A stretch of 26,012 nucleotides of DNA from CAYQUC01 sp964514215 (GCA_964514215.1 CAZEPW010000053.1:1-26012), one strand, 5' to 3'. Positions 1 through 7,445 are shown, counted from the first letter of the stretch. Numbers and translations are program-made. The notes: generated by a model from the letters alone, not told the origin.

Positions 1-516
1 AAAGTAATTTTAATTGGTAATCTAGGTGCTGATCCTGAGGTGAAATACATGCCAAATGGTGGTGCGGTGGCAAATGTCACTATAGCAACATCTGAAAGCT
101 GGAAAGACAAAAATACCGGTGAGCAAGTTGATAAAACGGAGTGGCATCGAGTGGTTTTTTTCCGTCGTTTAGCGGAAATTGTTGGTGAGTATTTAAAAAA
201 AGGCTCTAAAGTTTATATTGAAGGCAAGTTACAAACACGTAAATGGCAAGATCAAAGCGGTGCTGATCGCTATACCACTGAAATTGTTGCAAATGAAATG
301 CAAATGCTGGATACCCGTGGTACCGGTGGAACGGCTGATTTTAATCAAGGTCAAAATATGAACCAAGGCCAGAATCAAAATCAGAATTCGAATCAAAACC
401 AAAATCAAAATCAAAACATGAATCAAAATCAAGGTATGAATCAGAACCAAAACCAAAATTCAGCACCACAACCGGCCCCAGCAATGGCTGAATTTGATGA
501 TGATATTCCGTTTTAA
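1..516 (+). CDS. ssb: Single-stranded DNA-binding protein SSB (5' end outside window)
   Basis: SSB coats single-stranded DNA during replication, recombination and repair and recruits partner proteins through its C-terminal tip. The reading frame is open from base 1 (KVILIGNLGADPEV), so the gene starts upstream; by comparison with E. coli SSB only about seven residues are missing. The first ~105 visible residues are the OB fold, including the PNGGAVANVTIATSESW and TEWHRVVFF segments. Then comes a linker made almost wholly of Asn and Gln with a few Met and Gly (bases ~343-460), and the conserved acidic tip EFDDDIPF. Known family: homotetramer, with the tip binding many genome-maintenance proteins. 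The stop at 514-516 lies two bases before the frame of an insertion-sequence remnant on the other strand. The product call is secure; only the exact start is unknown. Confidence 0.97.
   Translation, partial: KVILIGNLGADPEVKYMPNGGAVANVTIATSESWKDKNTGEQVDKTEWHRVVFFRRLAEIVGEYLKKGSKVYIEGKLQTRKWQDQSGADRYTTEIVANEMQMLDTRGTGGTADFNQGQNMNQGQNQNQNSNQNQNQNQNMNQNQGMNQNQNQNSAPQPAPAMAEFDDDIPF
343..460 (+). repeat. Asn-Gln coding repeat in the ssb linker
   Basis: A run of short imperfect hexamer units of the type AATCAA/AAYCAR encodes alternating Asn and Gln, interrupted by Met and Gly. It forms the whole disordered linker of SSB between the OB fold and the acidic tip. SSB linkers are usually rich in Gly, Gln and Pro; this one is extremely Asn-rich. 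The repeat could vary in length by slippage. This is a coding repeat, not a CRISPR: there are no spacers. Confidence 0.8.
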
Positions 517-518
517 TT

Positions 519-644
519 TTAGCGATAAAATGTGTCTCGAGAGACACCCATTACCTTGCAGGCTCTGGAAACATTGCCTAATTCTTCTGCTAAATTTAAT
601 AATCCTGCTTTATGTTTAATTATTGGATTGCTAGACTGTATCAT
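519..644 (-). pseudogene. IS481-family transposase, N-terminal remnant
   Basis: Reading leftwards from an ATG at 644-642 gives a 41-residue frame ending at a TAA at 521-519. It contains KHKAGLLNLAEELGNV, SRACKVMG and VSRDTFYR, which I recognise as the N-terminal helix-turn-helix start of IS481-type DDE transposases (normally over 300 residues). All of the catalytic domain is gone: the frame breaks within three bases of the ssb stop codon, so the element was cut there and its stop is fortuitous. The start is preceded by AGG at a short distance. It is almost certainly non-functional as a transposase. Recognition rests on memory of the family, but the motif order is distinctive. Confidence 0.82.
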
Positions 645-645
645 T

Positions 646-717
646 GAGAGTTACCTTCTTTTGTTTTGATTTAAAGTTTCAACACCTTTATCAAAACAGG
701 TAACTCTCTTTGACTCA
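646..717 (-). mobile_element. Left-end region of the IS481-type remnant with an 11-bp inverted repeat
   Basis: Between the transposase start and the chemoreceptor stop codon lies a perfect 11-bp inverted repeat, GAGAGTTACCT at 646-656 and AGGTAACTCTC at 698-708. A second, inner pair is TTTTGAT (664-670) and ATCAAAA (690-696). On the transposase strand the proximal arm ends one base before the ATG, so the presumed ribosome-binding AGG lies in the stem. The outer IS boundary is probably near 709-717, at or inside the 3' end of the chemoreceptor gene; no target-site duplication can be seen because the other end of the element is missing. Confidence 0.55.
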
Positions 718-1968
718 AGTCAAAGTGTCAGATCTTGTCTGAACTAATACAGATAAATCCATGCTGGCATTATCCTCTAGTACTTCTTCTTGAGTTTGGT
801 TTTTATTTACCACGATACTATTAAATTGCTCTCCTAAGCTGGTTAATTCCATTGTTGAGTTAAGCATTTCATTCATGTTGTTATTGGTTTCAAGACTAAT
901 GTTTTTAATTAGCTCTAAAGTTTGGAAGGCATTTTTGGCGGTACTTTGTTCATTTTCTGTGATGCCAGCCAAGTTTGCACCTAGCTCGCTTATACTTGCC
1001 ATGAAGCCAACAATTTCAGAATAAGATATAACGACACCTTCTATAAGCTCGTCGGCTTTTTCTGATAATTCAAGGGCTTTGTTGATGGTCGAATCTGCTG
1101 TTGAAACGTGTTTCAATAACAATTGAATGATGGTATTAATTTCTTCAGTGGATTGTTGTGTCTTACTGGCGAGTGATCGCACTTCATCGGCAACAACAGC
1201 AAAACCACGGCCTTGCTCACCTGCTCGAGCAGCTTCAATAGCCGCATTTAAAGCTAATAAATTCGTTTGCTCTGCAATACTGGTGATGACATTAATAATA
1301 CCGCCGATTGATTCGCTGTCTTTGCGCAATGTTTGGATGATTTGACCTGTTTCAACAACCTCGCTGGATAATGCCATGACACCTCCCATGGCTTCAGTCA
1401 TTATTAATTTACCACTATTGCCTTCAGTTTCTGATTGGTTTGAAACTTCAACAGCCTGATTGGCGGTGTCGGTTGAGATGTTTAAAACTGTTTGTAATTG
1501 TTCGACAAGTTTGTAGGCGGATTCGGTTTTTTCAGATTGGGTTGTCATTTCTTGGATGATTTGTTTTGCAAACTCAGATAGTTTTTGTGCATGTTCCGAT
1601 AATGAGTTGGAAGTTAATTGTAAAAATTGATTTTTGTTGTGTGTTGTTTCAAGCAGGTTGTTTAATTCGTCTATAAATTGTTTATTGGTTTTCGTGTGAT
1701 GGACAGTTTCAAGGTTATTATCAATATCATCATTTTGAATATGGTGTAATAATTTTGTTGCATGTTGTAATACTATTTGGTGGGTCCGATTTATTGAGCG
1801 TTGCGCTAATAAAAAAAATAAAATGGCGATAATAGAACCGGCAATAATACTGTAGCTAGCAATAGCGTTGGAATTGAAAAAACGATAGAGACCGGTACTG
1901 ACTAAACTTGCAATTGCAATAAAGTTAAATATTATAGGCAAGGATGACATGAACCGAAACAGTCGCAC
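715..1968 (-). CDS. Methyl-accepting chemotaxis protein, membrane-anchored, no large sensor domain
   Basis: Chemoreceptors of this class signal to CheA/CheW from a long helical hairpin. Of 417 residues, about 9-29 and 38-56 are hydrophobic membrane segments separated by only ~9 residues, so there is no periplasmic ligand-binding domain. A helical linker follows, then the MCP signalling domain with its highly conserved tip (EQTNLLALNAAIEAARAGE, then GRGFAVVADEVRSLA) at about residues 230-264. The start is GTG at 1968, preceded by GAGG nine bases upstream; an in-frame ATG at 1950 is a weaker alternative. The C-terminus ends at the edge of the IS481 remnant, so its last residues may have been altered by that insertion. 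No che genes are nearby. What it senses cannot be told; a cytoplasmic or membrane-state signal is possible. Confidence 0.9.
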   Translation of the reverse strand: MRLFRFMSSLPIIFNFIAIASLVSTGLYRFFNSNAIASYSIIAGSIIAILFFLLAQRSINRTHQIVLQHATKLLHHIQNDDIDNNLETVHHTKTNKQFIDELNNLLETTHNKNQFLQLTSNSLSEHAQKLSEFAKQIIQEMTTQSEKTESAYKLVEQLQTVLNISTDTANQAVEVSNQSETEGNSGKLIMTEAMGGVMALSSEVVETGQIIQTLRKDSESIGGIINVITSIAEQTNLLALNAAIEAARAGEQGRGFAVVADEVRSLASKTQQSTEEINTIIQLLLKHVSTADSTINKALELSEKADELIEGVVISYSEIVGFMASISELGANLAGITENEQSTAKNAFQTLELIKNISLETNNNMNEMLNSTMELTSLGEQFNSIVVNKNQTQEEVLEDNASMDLSVLVQTRSDTLT

Positions 1969-2299
1969 AGAAATAAACCTCGAATTAATTAAGTCAATAT
2001 TGCTATAAAGATTTGTTGTTCAAGTTAATTTATCGGCCAATAGCCCTTGTTTGTTTAATTAACTCGAGGTTTAAGCGTGGAAATGAGGTGTTTTACTTCA
2101 TTAATTTCAGATTCGTATAAGAATGATGTTTTGACTTTAAATTCCGGCTCAAAATACAACCGGAGTAGCGGTTATTTTAAAATTTGGGTGTTAAAAAACA
2201 ATTGTTATTCTTATAGCGTTAATAAATGTTTGTGGCACTGATAGCCTGAATCTAGAGTTTAAACATTGTGCCAATAGGGGGTTGGTGCCGGGCGGATAA
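1969..2299. other. 331-base gap between the chemoreceptor gene and kdsB
   Basis: No coding frame convinces me here. The gap holds the GAGG ribosome site of the chemoreceptor gene (minus strand, about 1978-1981), one copy of a dispersed stem-loop repeat (2126-2170), and a loose TGGCAC/GTGCCA inverted pair (2233-2238 and 2268-2273). Any promoter of the chemoreceptor gene must lie here, but none stands out. Confidence 0.5.
2126..2170 (+). repeat. Dispersed stem-loop repeat, copy 1
   Basis: This 45-base block matches 16301-16344 at about 36 positions with one gap. Its core is an inverted repeat, ATTCCGG (2141-2147) and CCGGAGT (2160-2166), with a 12-base loop and one G:T-type mismatch in the stem. 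The flanks (ATGTTTT before, AGCG after) are also shared between the copies. The architecture resembles the widespread small ATTCC...GGAAT palindromic repeats such as the neisserial dRS3 type, but kinship is not shown. Confidence 0.6.
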
Positions 2300-3076
2300 T
2301 TAAGTAGTTTTAGACATTAGTTTTTCAATGCGGTGTAAATCGTCTTGGGTATCGACACCGTGTCCTGGAGATTGATCTATGATGCTAACAAAAATTCGAT
2401 AACCATGACAAAGCGCGCGTAATTGTTCAAGGCTTTCAGCGAGCTCGATGGAGCAAGGTTTGAGGTTTGGAAATTGTCGTAAAAAACCTACGGTATAAGC
2501 ATACATACCGATATGATGGTAGTAAGGTATTTTAGGATTTAGAATTTGTTTAGTCTCTGTTTGATTCCATTTTTTATCATAGGGGATTGCTGAGCGGCTA
2601 AAATATAAGGCTTCATTATTATTATTGAGCGTTATTTTAACCATGTTAGGGTTTAACACATCATCGATTGATGTCATTTTGGTGGCCAGTGTCGCAATAT
2701 CACATTGAGCATTAGCCGTTAATGCCTGCGCGGTGGCTTGAATTAGTGATGCGGGTATATGAGGCTCATCACCTTGTAAATTAACCACAATGGTGTCGTC
2801 TGGCCATGACTGAGCATTAATTACTTCAGATATGCGATCGGTTCCGGTGGGATGGTTGGCTTTAGTTAGCATGACATTACCGCCAAATTGTGTAACGCTA
2901 TTAGCGATATCTTGGTGGTCGGTTGCCACTATTATTTCCGATGCACTGGTTTCGGTTGCGCGTTGGTAAACGTGTTGGATCATCGGTTGGCCTAAAATTT
3001 TTTTTAAGGCTTTCCCTGGTAAGCGAGTTGAAGCATATCGCGCAGGGATGATGATTTTAAAGTCGGTTTTGATTAT
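2300..3076 (-). CDS. kdsB: 3-deoxy-manno-octulosonate cytidylyltransferase (CMP-KDO synthetase), non-canonical start
   Basis: KdsB activates KDO with CTP to CMP-KDO for the inner core of lipopolysaccharide, in the cytoplasm. Diagnostic segments are PARYASTRLPGKAL near the N-terminus, IIVATDHQDI, VNLQGDEPHIP, LYFSRSAIP, HIGMYAYTVGF and ESLEQLRAL. The essential N-terminal PARY...RLPGK loop lies upstream of the first ATG (2983). Extending the frame reaches a TGA at 3103-3105 without meeting any ATG, GTG or TTG. The best start is ATA (3076-3074) or the next codon ATC (3073-3071), placed 4-7 bases after AAAGGG, giving about 258 residues, normal for the family. It lies 22 bases after ispB on the same strand, so the two are probably cotranscribed. 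The function call is secure; the start is inferred. Confidence 0.93.
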   Translation of the reverse strand: MIKTDFKIIIPARYASTRLPGKALKKILGQPMIQHVYQRATETSASEIIVATDHQDIANSVTQFGGNVMLTKANHPTGTDRISEVINAQSWPDDTIVVNLQGDEPHIPASLIQATAQALTANAQCDIATLATKMTSIDDVLNPNMVKITLNNNNEALYFSRSAIPYDKKWNQTETKQILNPKIPYYHHIGMYAYTVGFLRQFPNLKPCSIELAESLEQLRALCHGYRIFVSIIDQSPGHGVDTQDDLHRIEKLMSKTT

Positions 3077-3098
3077 TTTTCCCTTTAAATTAATGCAT

Positions 3099-4097
3099 CT
3101 AATAATTTCGGTTCACTGAAAATTCTGCTAATTTCTGTAATGCCGTTTTATAGTTTGATTCGGGCAAAAATTCAATGGCTTCAATGGCCATTTTAGCTTC
3201 TTCTTTTGCTTTTTTTGCGGTGTAGACTATTGCACCCGAAGATTCGATGATATGCATGACATTCGCTATATTATCTAAACCACCTTTTTCGATAGCGCTT
3301 CGAATTACGGCAGCATCATCTGGATTGCTGTTTTTGATAGCATGAATTAACGGTAGTGTTGGTTTGCCTTCAGCGAGATCATCACCGATATTTTTGCCAA
3401 TATCATCGCTTGAGGCGCTATAGTCCAAGACATCATCGATAAGTTGAAATGCCGTACCGAGGTGCATGCCGTATTTGATCATCGCTTGTTCTTCATGCTC
3501 TGGTCGTTCTGTTATTACTGCAGCCAGTTGTGCTGCAGATTCAAATAACTTTGCTGTTTTGTCATAGATAACCCGCATATAGGCTTCTTCGGTGGTGTCT
3601 GGATCATTAACATTTAATAATTGCTGAACTTCACCTTCGGCAATAATATTACTGGCAGTGGAAAGAATTTCCATGATGCGTAATTTTTTTAATTCAACCA
3701 TCATTTGAAATGAGCGGGAATAGAGAAAATCACCAACCAAAACACTGGCCTCATTACCCCAGACATTATTGGCGGTTTCTTTACCACGGCGTAACATCGA
3801 GTCATCAACCACATCATCATGTAATAGCGTGGCGGTATGGATGAATTCAATAATGGCTGCAATATTGATGTGTTGCTTGCCTGAGTAGTCTAATGCTTTG
3901 GCACACAGCAGGTGTAGCACCGGACGTAGCCGTTTACCGCCACTATTGATGATATAATGACCAATTTGGTTAACCAGGACGACATCCGAGTGTAAGTAGC
4001 TCAGAATGCATTGGTTTACCGCATTCATTTCAGTGTTAATAAGGGTGTTAATATCGTCAATTGATTCAATCGATATCGGGGCGAGCGCCGAATCCAT
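3099..4097 (-). CDS. ispB: Polyprenyl (octaprenyl-type) diphosphate synthase
   Basis: This trans-prenyltransferase extends farnesyl diphosphate with isopentenyl diphosphate to make the side chain of ubiquinone/menaquinone. Length is 332 residues. It shows GGKRLRPVLHLL (residues 53-64), the first aspartate-rich motif LLHDDVVDD (Asp94, Asp95, Asp98) followed by RRG, and the second motif LIDDVLD (Asp221, Asp222, Asp225). The ATG start at 4097 has AAGGA seven bases upstream. The gene is divergent from rplU, the usual arrangement in gammaproteobacteria, and is followed by kdsB. Product chain length cannot be read from the sequence alone, so octaprenyl is the family default. Confidence 0.95.
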   Translation of the reverse strand: MDSALAPISIESIDDINTLINTEMNAVNQCILSYLHSDVVLVNQIGHYIINSGGKRLRPVLHLLCAKALDYSGKQHINIAAIIEFIHTATLLHDDVVDDSMLRRGKETANNVWGNEASVLVGDFLYSRSFQMMVELKKLRIMEILSTASNIIAEGEVQQLLNVNDPDTTEEAYMRVIYDKTAKLFESAAQLAAVITERPEHEEQAMIKYGMHLGTAFQLIDDVLDYSASSDDIGKNIGDDLAEGKPTLPLIHAIKNSNPDDAAVIRSAIEKGGLDNIANVMHIIESSGAIVYTAKKAKEEAKMAIEAIEFLPESNYKTALQKLAEFSVNRNY

Positions 4098-4135
4098 GCA
4101 AATATCCTTGATTACTGCATACTAATGAGCCGAGC

Positions 4136-4165
4136 ATGCTATGAGGTCTGGTGCCATGCTGTCAA
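4136..4165 (-). promoter_or_regulatory. Candidate sigma-70 promoter of ispB-kdsB
   Basis: On the minus strand there is a perfect -35 TTGACA (4165-4160), an 18-base spacer and a moderate -10 TAGCAT (4141-4136), pointing to ispB, whose ATG is about 40 bases downstream. Confidence 0.45.
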
Positions 4166-4236
4166 GTTTGTTCGACAATTTGATGGCATTACTGATAAAA
4201 TATCGTAGATAATCATCAAATAGCTGCAAATTCGAA

Positions 4237-4265
4237 TTGACCTATTAAAGTCAAAACGTTAAAAT
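4237..4265 (+). promoter_or_regulatory. Candidate sigma-70 promoter of rplU-rpmA
   Basis: TTGACC (4237-4242), a 17-base spacer and TAAAAT (4260-4265) form a good housekeeping promoter. Transcription would start near 4272, leaving an untranslated leader of about 90 bases before rplU. Ribosomal protein leaders are often sites of autoregulation, but I see no recognisable structure here. Confidence 0.5.
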
Positions 4266-4363
4266 TGCCGCCCTTTAAAGAATTGAAATTTACATTTCAA
4301 CCAGTGGATAACGGACAAGCGTTAATTGCGTGGTTAGAAATACCTAAGTCTGGAGAATAAAGC

Positions 4364-4675
4364 ATGTACGCGGTTATTGAAACTGGTGGTAAGCAATATC
4401 GAGTTATAGAAGGTCAAACCTTAAAAGTTGAAAAACTTGATGTTGAGCCTGGTAGTAGTGTGGATATCGATAAAGTGTTAATGATTGCGAACGGCGATGA
4501 TATCAAAGTAGGCTCTCCTTATTTAGACGGTGGTAAAGTGACGGCGACTGTAAAAAGCATTGGTCGTGGTCCTAAAATTCGTATTGTCAAATTTCGTCGT
4601 CGTAAGCATTCGGCTAAGACCCAAGGTCATCGACAATCGTATACAGAATTAGAAATTACCGGTATTGCCGGCTAA
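4364..4675 (+). CDS. rplU: 50S ribosomal protein L21
   Basis: L21 is a 23S rRNA-binding protein of the large subunit. It has 103 residues, the exact usual size, beginning MYAVIETGGKQYRV and containing the basic segment KFRRRKHSAKTQGHRQ near the C-terminus, which is typical of L21. The ATG is preceded by GGAG. It is the first gene of a two-gene unit with rpmA, 24 bases downstream, as in nearly all bacteria. Confidence 0.98.
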   Translation: MYAVIETGGKQYRVIEGQTLKVEKLDVEPGSSVDIDKVLMIANGDDIKVGSPYLDGGKVTATVKSIGRGPKIRIVKFRRRKHSAKTQGHRQSYTELEITGIAG

Positions 4676-4699
4676 TTGATTAACTAAAGGTAATTTAGA

Positions 4700-4957
4700 A
4701 TGGCACATAAAAAAGCTGGTGGTAGTACTCGAAATGGTCGTGATTCGGTAGCGAAACGACTTGGCGTTAAAAAATTTGGTGGTGAAGCAGTTTTAGCTGG
4801 AAATATTTTAATTCGTCAACGTGGTACTAAAGTACATCCGGGAGTTAACGTTGGTCGTGGTGCAGATGATACCTTATTCGCAAAAGCTGACGGAAAAGTT
4901 TTATTTGAAATTAAAGGCCCTAAGAAAAGACAATTTGTGAGTATTGTTCCGGCTTAA
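4700..4957 (+). CDS. rpmA: 50S ribosomal protein L27
   Basis: L27 sits near the peptidyl transferase centre. The 85 residues begin MAHKKAGGSTRNGRDS, then KRLGVKKFGG and RQRGTKVHPG, all diagnostic. The N-terminus is the mature form directly after Met, without the cleavable extension seen in Firmicutes. AAAGG precedes the start. It is followed at once by a strong terminator, so rplU-rpmA is a closed unit. Confidence 0.98.
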   Translation: MAHKKAGGSTRNGRDSVAKRLGVKKFGGEAVLAGNILIRQRGTKVHPGVNVGRGADDTLFAKADGKVLFEIKGPKKRQFVSIVPA

Positions 4958-4980
4958 AAAATTCAGAGTTAACTATTTCT

Positions 4981-5014
4981 AAAAAATCCCGTCCTTTGAG
5001 ACGGGATTTTTTTT
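4981..5014 (+). terminator. Rho-independent terminator after rpmA
   Basis: The arm AATCCCGTC (ending at 4993) pairs with GACGGGATT (from 5000) around the six-base loop CTTTGA; the stem is extended by A:T pairs and followed by a run of T. This is the strongest terminator in the window. Confidence 0.93.
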
Positions 5015-5058
5015 ATACGTTATAAACTACAATTTATTAATTAGAGAATATCTGTTCC

Positions 5059-6117
5059 ATGAAATTTATTGATGAAGCAAAAATTAGAGTAGAGGCCGGC
5101 AAAGGTGGTAATGGCTGTATGAGCTTTCGTCGAGAGAAATACATTCCGCGTGGTGGCCCCGATGGTGGCGACGGTGGTGATGGTGGTAGTGTTTATGTCG
5201 TGGGTGATGTCAACGTTAATACCTTGGTCGACTTTCGGTTTACCAAGCAATTCAAAGCAAAAAATGGCGAGCCGGGCGCAGGACGTAATTTAACGGGTAA
5301 GGGTGGCGAAGATATTTATATTAAAGTGCCACTCGGGACCATGATATACGATGAAGAAACCAATGAACTCATTGGTGATATTGTAACTGCGGATAAACCC
5401 ATCTTAGTCGCCCAAGGCGGCTTTCATGGGCTCGGTAATACTCGTTACAAAAGTAGTGTTAATCGCGCACCTCGACAGACTAGCAAAGGCACACCCGGTG
5501 AGCTACGTATGTTGCAAATGGAACTGAAAGTGTTGGCGGATGTTGGTTTATTGGGCTTACCTAATGCCGGTAAATCGACTTTTATTCGCTCTGTGTCATC
5601 GGCTAAACCAAAAGTAGCCGACTATCCTTTTACGACTCTGCATCCTAATTTAGGCGTGGTGCGAGTTGATACTTCGAAGAGTTTTGTGATTGCTGATATT
5701 CCCGGTATTATTGAAGGTGCTGCTGAGGGTGCAGGGCTTGGCATTCAGTTTTTAAAACACGTGGCACGTACCGGGATATTATTACACATTGTTGATATTT
5801 GTCCGTTTGATGAATCTGATCCGGTAGAGTCGGTTAAAATAATTAGCCGTGAATTAGAAAAATACAGTGCTGAATTAATTTCAAAACCGCGTTGGTTAGT
5901 GATTAATAAAATCGATTTAATTCCCGAGCAAGAGCGAGAATCAAAAATTGCTGAATTGTTAGAAAAATTGGATTGGACTGGCCCGGTTTTTACTATTTCA
6001 GCATTAACAAAAATTGGCACGCAGGATATCAGCTATAAAATAATGGACTTTATTATCGAACAAAAGGCATTATTAAACTCTGAAAATGAGCTGGATGAGA
6101 TAACTGATACGGATTAA
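5059..6117 (+). CDS. obgE: Obg-family GTPase ObgE/CgtA
   Basis: ObgE is an essential GTPase that binds the 50S subunit and links ribosome assembly to stress responses. The 352 residues divide into an Obg fold with glycine-rich stretches (GGPDGGDGGDGGS, residues ~36-48), a G domain from about residue 160 with G1 GLPNAGKST (166-174), G3 DIPGIIEGA, G4 NKID and G5 SAL, and a short acidic C-terminal tail. The start MKFIDEAKIRV matches the family exactly, although the ribosome site before it is weak. It follows rpmA, separated by a terminator, and lies 23 bases before proB, so obgE-proB form a second unit. Confidence 0.97.
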   Translation: MKFIDEAKIRVEAGKGGNGCMSFRREKYIPRGGPDGGDGGDGGSVYVVGDVNVNTLVDFRFTKQFKAKNGEPGAGRNLTGKGGEDIYIKVPLGTMIYDEETNELIGDIVTADKPILVAQGGFHGLGNTRYKSSVNRAPRQTSKGTPGELRMLQMELKVLADVGLLGLPNAGKSTFIRSVSSAKPKVADYPFTTLHPNLGVVRVDTSKSFVIADIPGIIEGAAEGAGLGIQFLKHVARTGILLHIVDICPFDESDPVESVKIISRELEKYSAELISKPRWLVINKIDLIPEQERESKIAELLEKLDWTGPVFTISALTKIGTQDISYKIMDFIIEQKALLNSENELDEITDTD

Positions 6118-6140
6118 ACAAAAAATAAAGATGACGAGTA

Positions 6141-7265
6141 ATGAATCAACGGCAAAAAATTAAAACAACAAAACGTTGGGTAGTTAAAATCGGAAGTGCG
6201 TTGTTAACGAATGACGGTGCAGGTTTAAATCATGCTGGAATTTCATCATGGGTTAAGCAGCTTGTAGAATTAAAAAAACTCGGTATCGACGTGGTGTTAG
6301 TGTCATCGGGCGCTGTTGCCGAAGGTATGTCGCGTATCGGTTTAAGCGAGCGACCAGTTGAATTGCATGAACTTCAAGCGGCGGCGGCTATTGGTCAAAT
6401 GGGCTTAATTCAATCCTATGAATCTCAATTTCAAAAATACGATTTACATACAGCACAAGTTTTATTAACGCATGATGATTTATCGAATCGAAAGCGTTAT
6501 TTAAATGCTCGAAATACTTTAAATACCTTATTAACATTTAATGTCATTCCGGTTGTTAATGAAAATGATACGGTGGTGACTGATGAGATTCGCTTTGGTG
6601 ATAACGATACCTTAGCGGCGTTAGTTGCGAACTTAATTGAAGCTGATTTGTTAGTTTTATTAACTGACCAACAGGGGTTGTTTGATAAAGATCCGCGTTA
6701 TGCCACTGATGCTGTGTTAATACCGGAATCAAACATTGATAATTCAACACTGGATTCGATGGTGCAAGGTGAATCCGGAAATTTAGGGCGTGGCGGTATG
6801 TTAACGAAATTACGTGCAGCGCGTCTTGCGGCTCGTTCAGCCTGCGCCACGGTTATCGCCTCGGGTAGTGAGCTAGATATGTTACTAAACATTAAACAAG
6901 GGCATAGTGTCGGCACATTGTTGTTTACCGATAAGGAACCTGAAAGTGCGAAAAAACAATGGCTAGCCGGGCATTTACAAACCTGCGGAGTATTAACCTT
7001 GGATGATGGTGCGGTTAAAGTGCTAAAAGAATCCGGTAAAAGCCTATTGGCCATTGGTGTTAAAAAAGTGGTTGGACAATTTGTTCGGGGTGATATGGTG
7101 GTTTGTATTGATATGACGGGAACCGAAGTCGCACGGGGTTTGGTGAATTACAATGCTGATGAAGCCGTTAAAATCATGTCTGAGCCGAGTTATAAAATAG
7201 AAAACTTATTAGGCTATATTGGTGAGCCTGAATTAATTAATCGCGATAATTTAGTGTTAACGTAA
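6141..7265 (+). CDS. proB: Glutamate 5-kinase
   Basis: ProB phosphorylates glutamate to gamma-glutamyl phosphate, the first and feedback-inhibited step of proline synthesis. The 374 residues contain an amino-acid kinase domain (VVKIGSALL near the N-terminus, VLVSSGAVAEGM, NENDTV, FGDNDTLAALVA, GRGGMLTKL) followed by a C-terminal PUA domain from about residue 280 (GVLTLDDGAVKVL, VARGLVNYNADE). The length is that of the two-domain form found in E. coli. No proA is adjacent. It sits just downstream of obgE, a common gammaproteobacterial neighbour. Confidence 0.96.
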   Translation: MNQRQKIKTTKRWVVKIGSALLTNDGAGLNHAGISSWVKQLVELKKLGIDVVLVSSGAVAEGMSRIGLSERPVELHELQAAAAIGQMGLIQSYESQFQKYDLHTAQVLLTHDDLSNRKRYLNARNTLNTLLTFNVIPVVNENDTVVTDEIRFGDNDTLAALVANLIEADLLVLLTDQQGLFDKDPRYATDAVLIPESNIDNSTLDSMVQGESGNLGRGGMLTKLRAARLAARSACATVIASGSELDMLLNIKQGHSVGTLLFTDKEPESAKKQWLAGHLQTCGVLTLDDGAVKVLKESGKSLLAIGVKKVVGQFVRGDMVVCIDMTGTEVARGLVNYNADEAVKIMSEPSYKIENLLGYIGEPELINRDNLVLT

Positions 7266-7287
7266 TAAGGATGATAATAACTAATTT

Positions 7288-7313
7288 AAAATAACGGCCA
7301 TTTTGGTTATTTT
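7288..7313 (+). terminator. Weak candidate terminator after proB
   Basis: AAAATAAC (7288-7295) and GTTATTTT (7306-7313) form an 8-bp stem with a 10-base loop, 22 bases after the proB stop. The stem is AT-rich and the trailing T run is short. Confidence 0.4.
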
Positions 7314-7410
7314 TGATTTAGTTACCTGCACATTGCATAAAATTGTTATTTTAATAGCAATTAAATTTGTATTAAAAACAAAATGATACAACAAGCCACC
7401 TCTCTTATAC

Positions 7411-7438
7411 TTGTAAATATACGCAAATAACGTATACT
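7411..7438 (+). promoter_or_regulatory. Candidate promoter and operator of the HigBA-like pair
   Basis: TTGTAA (7411-7416), a 16-base spacer and TATACT (7433-7438) form a plausible promoter. It is overlapped by a 6-bp inverted repeat TATACG (7418-7423) / CGTATA (7431-7436), in the place expected for an autorepressing antitoxin. The predicted start of transcription falls at about 7445, right at the ATG at 7446, and there is no ribosome site before that ATG, so a leaderless message is possible. Confidence 0.45.
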
Positions 7439-7445
7439 CAATCTA

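Noticed and set aside
343..460. Possible CRISPR-like array
   Set aside because: Repeat units are six bases, in frame, and have no unique spacers.
229..547. Two open frames on the minus strand opposite the ssb linker
   Set aside because: They are mirror images of the NQ repeat (Ile/Leu/Val and Phe/Asp patterns) and have no start context or family resemblance.
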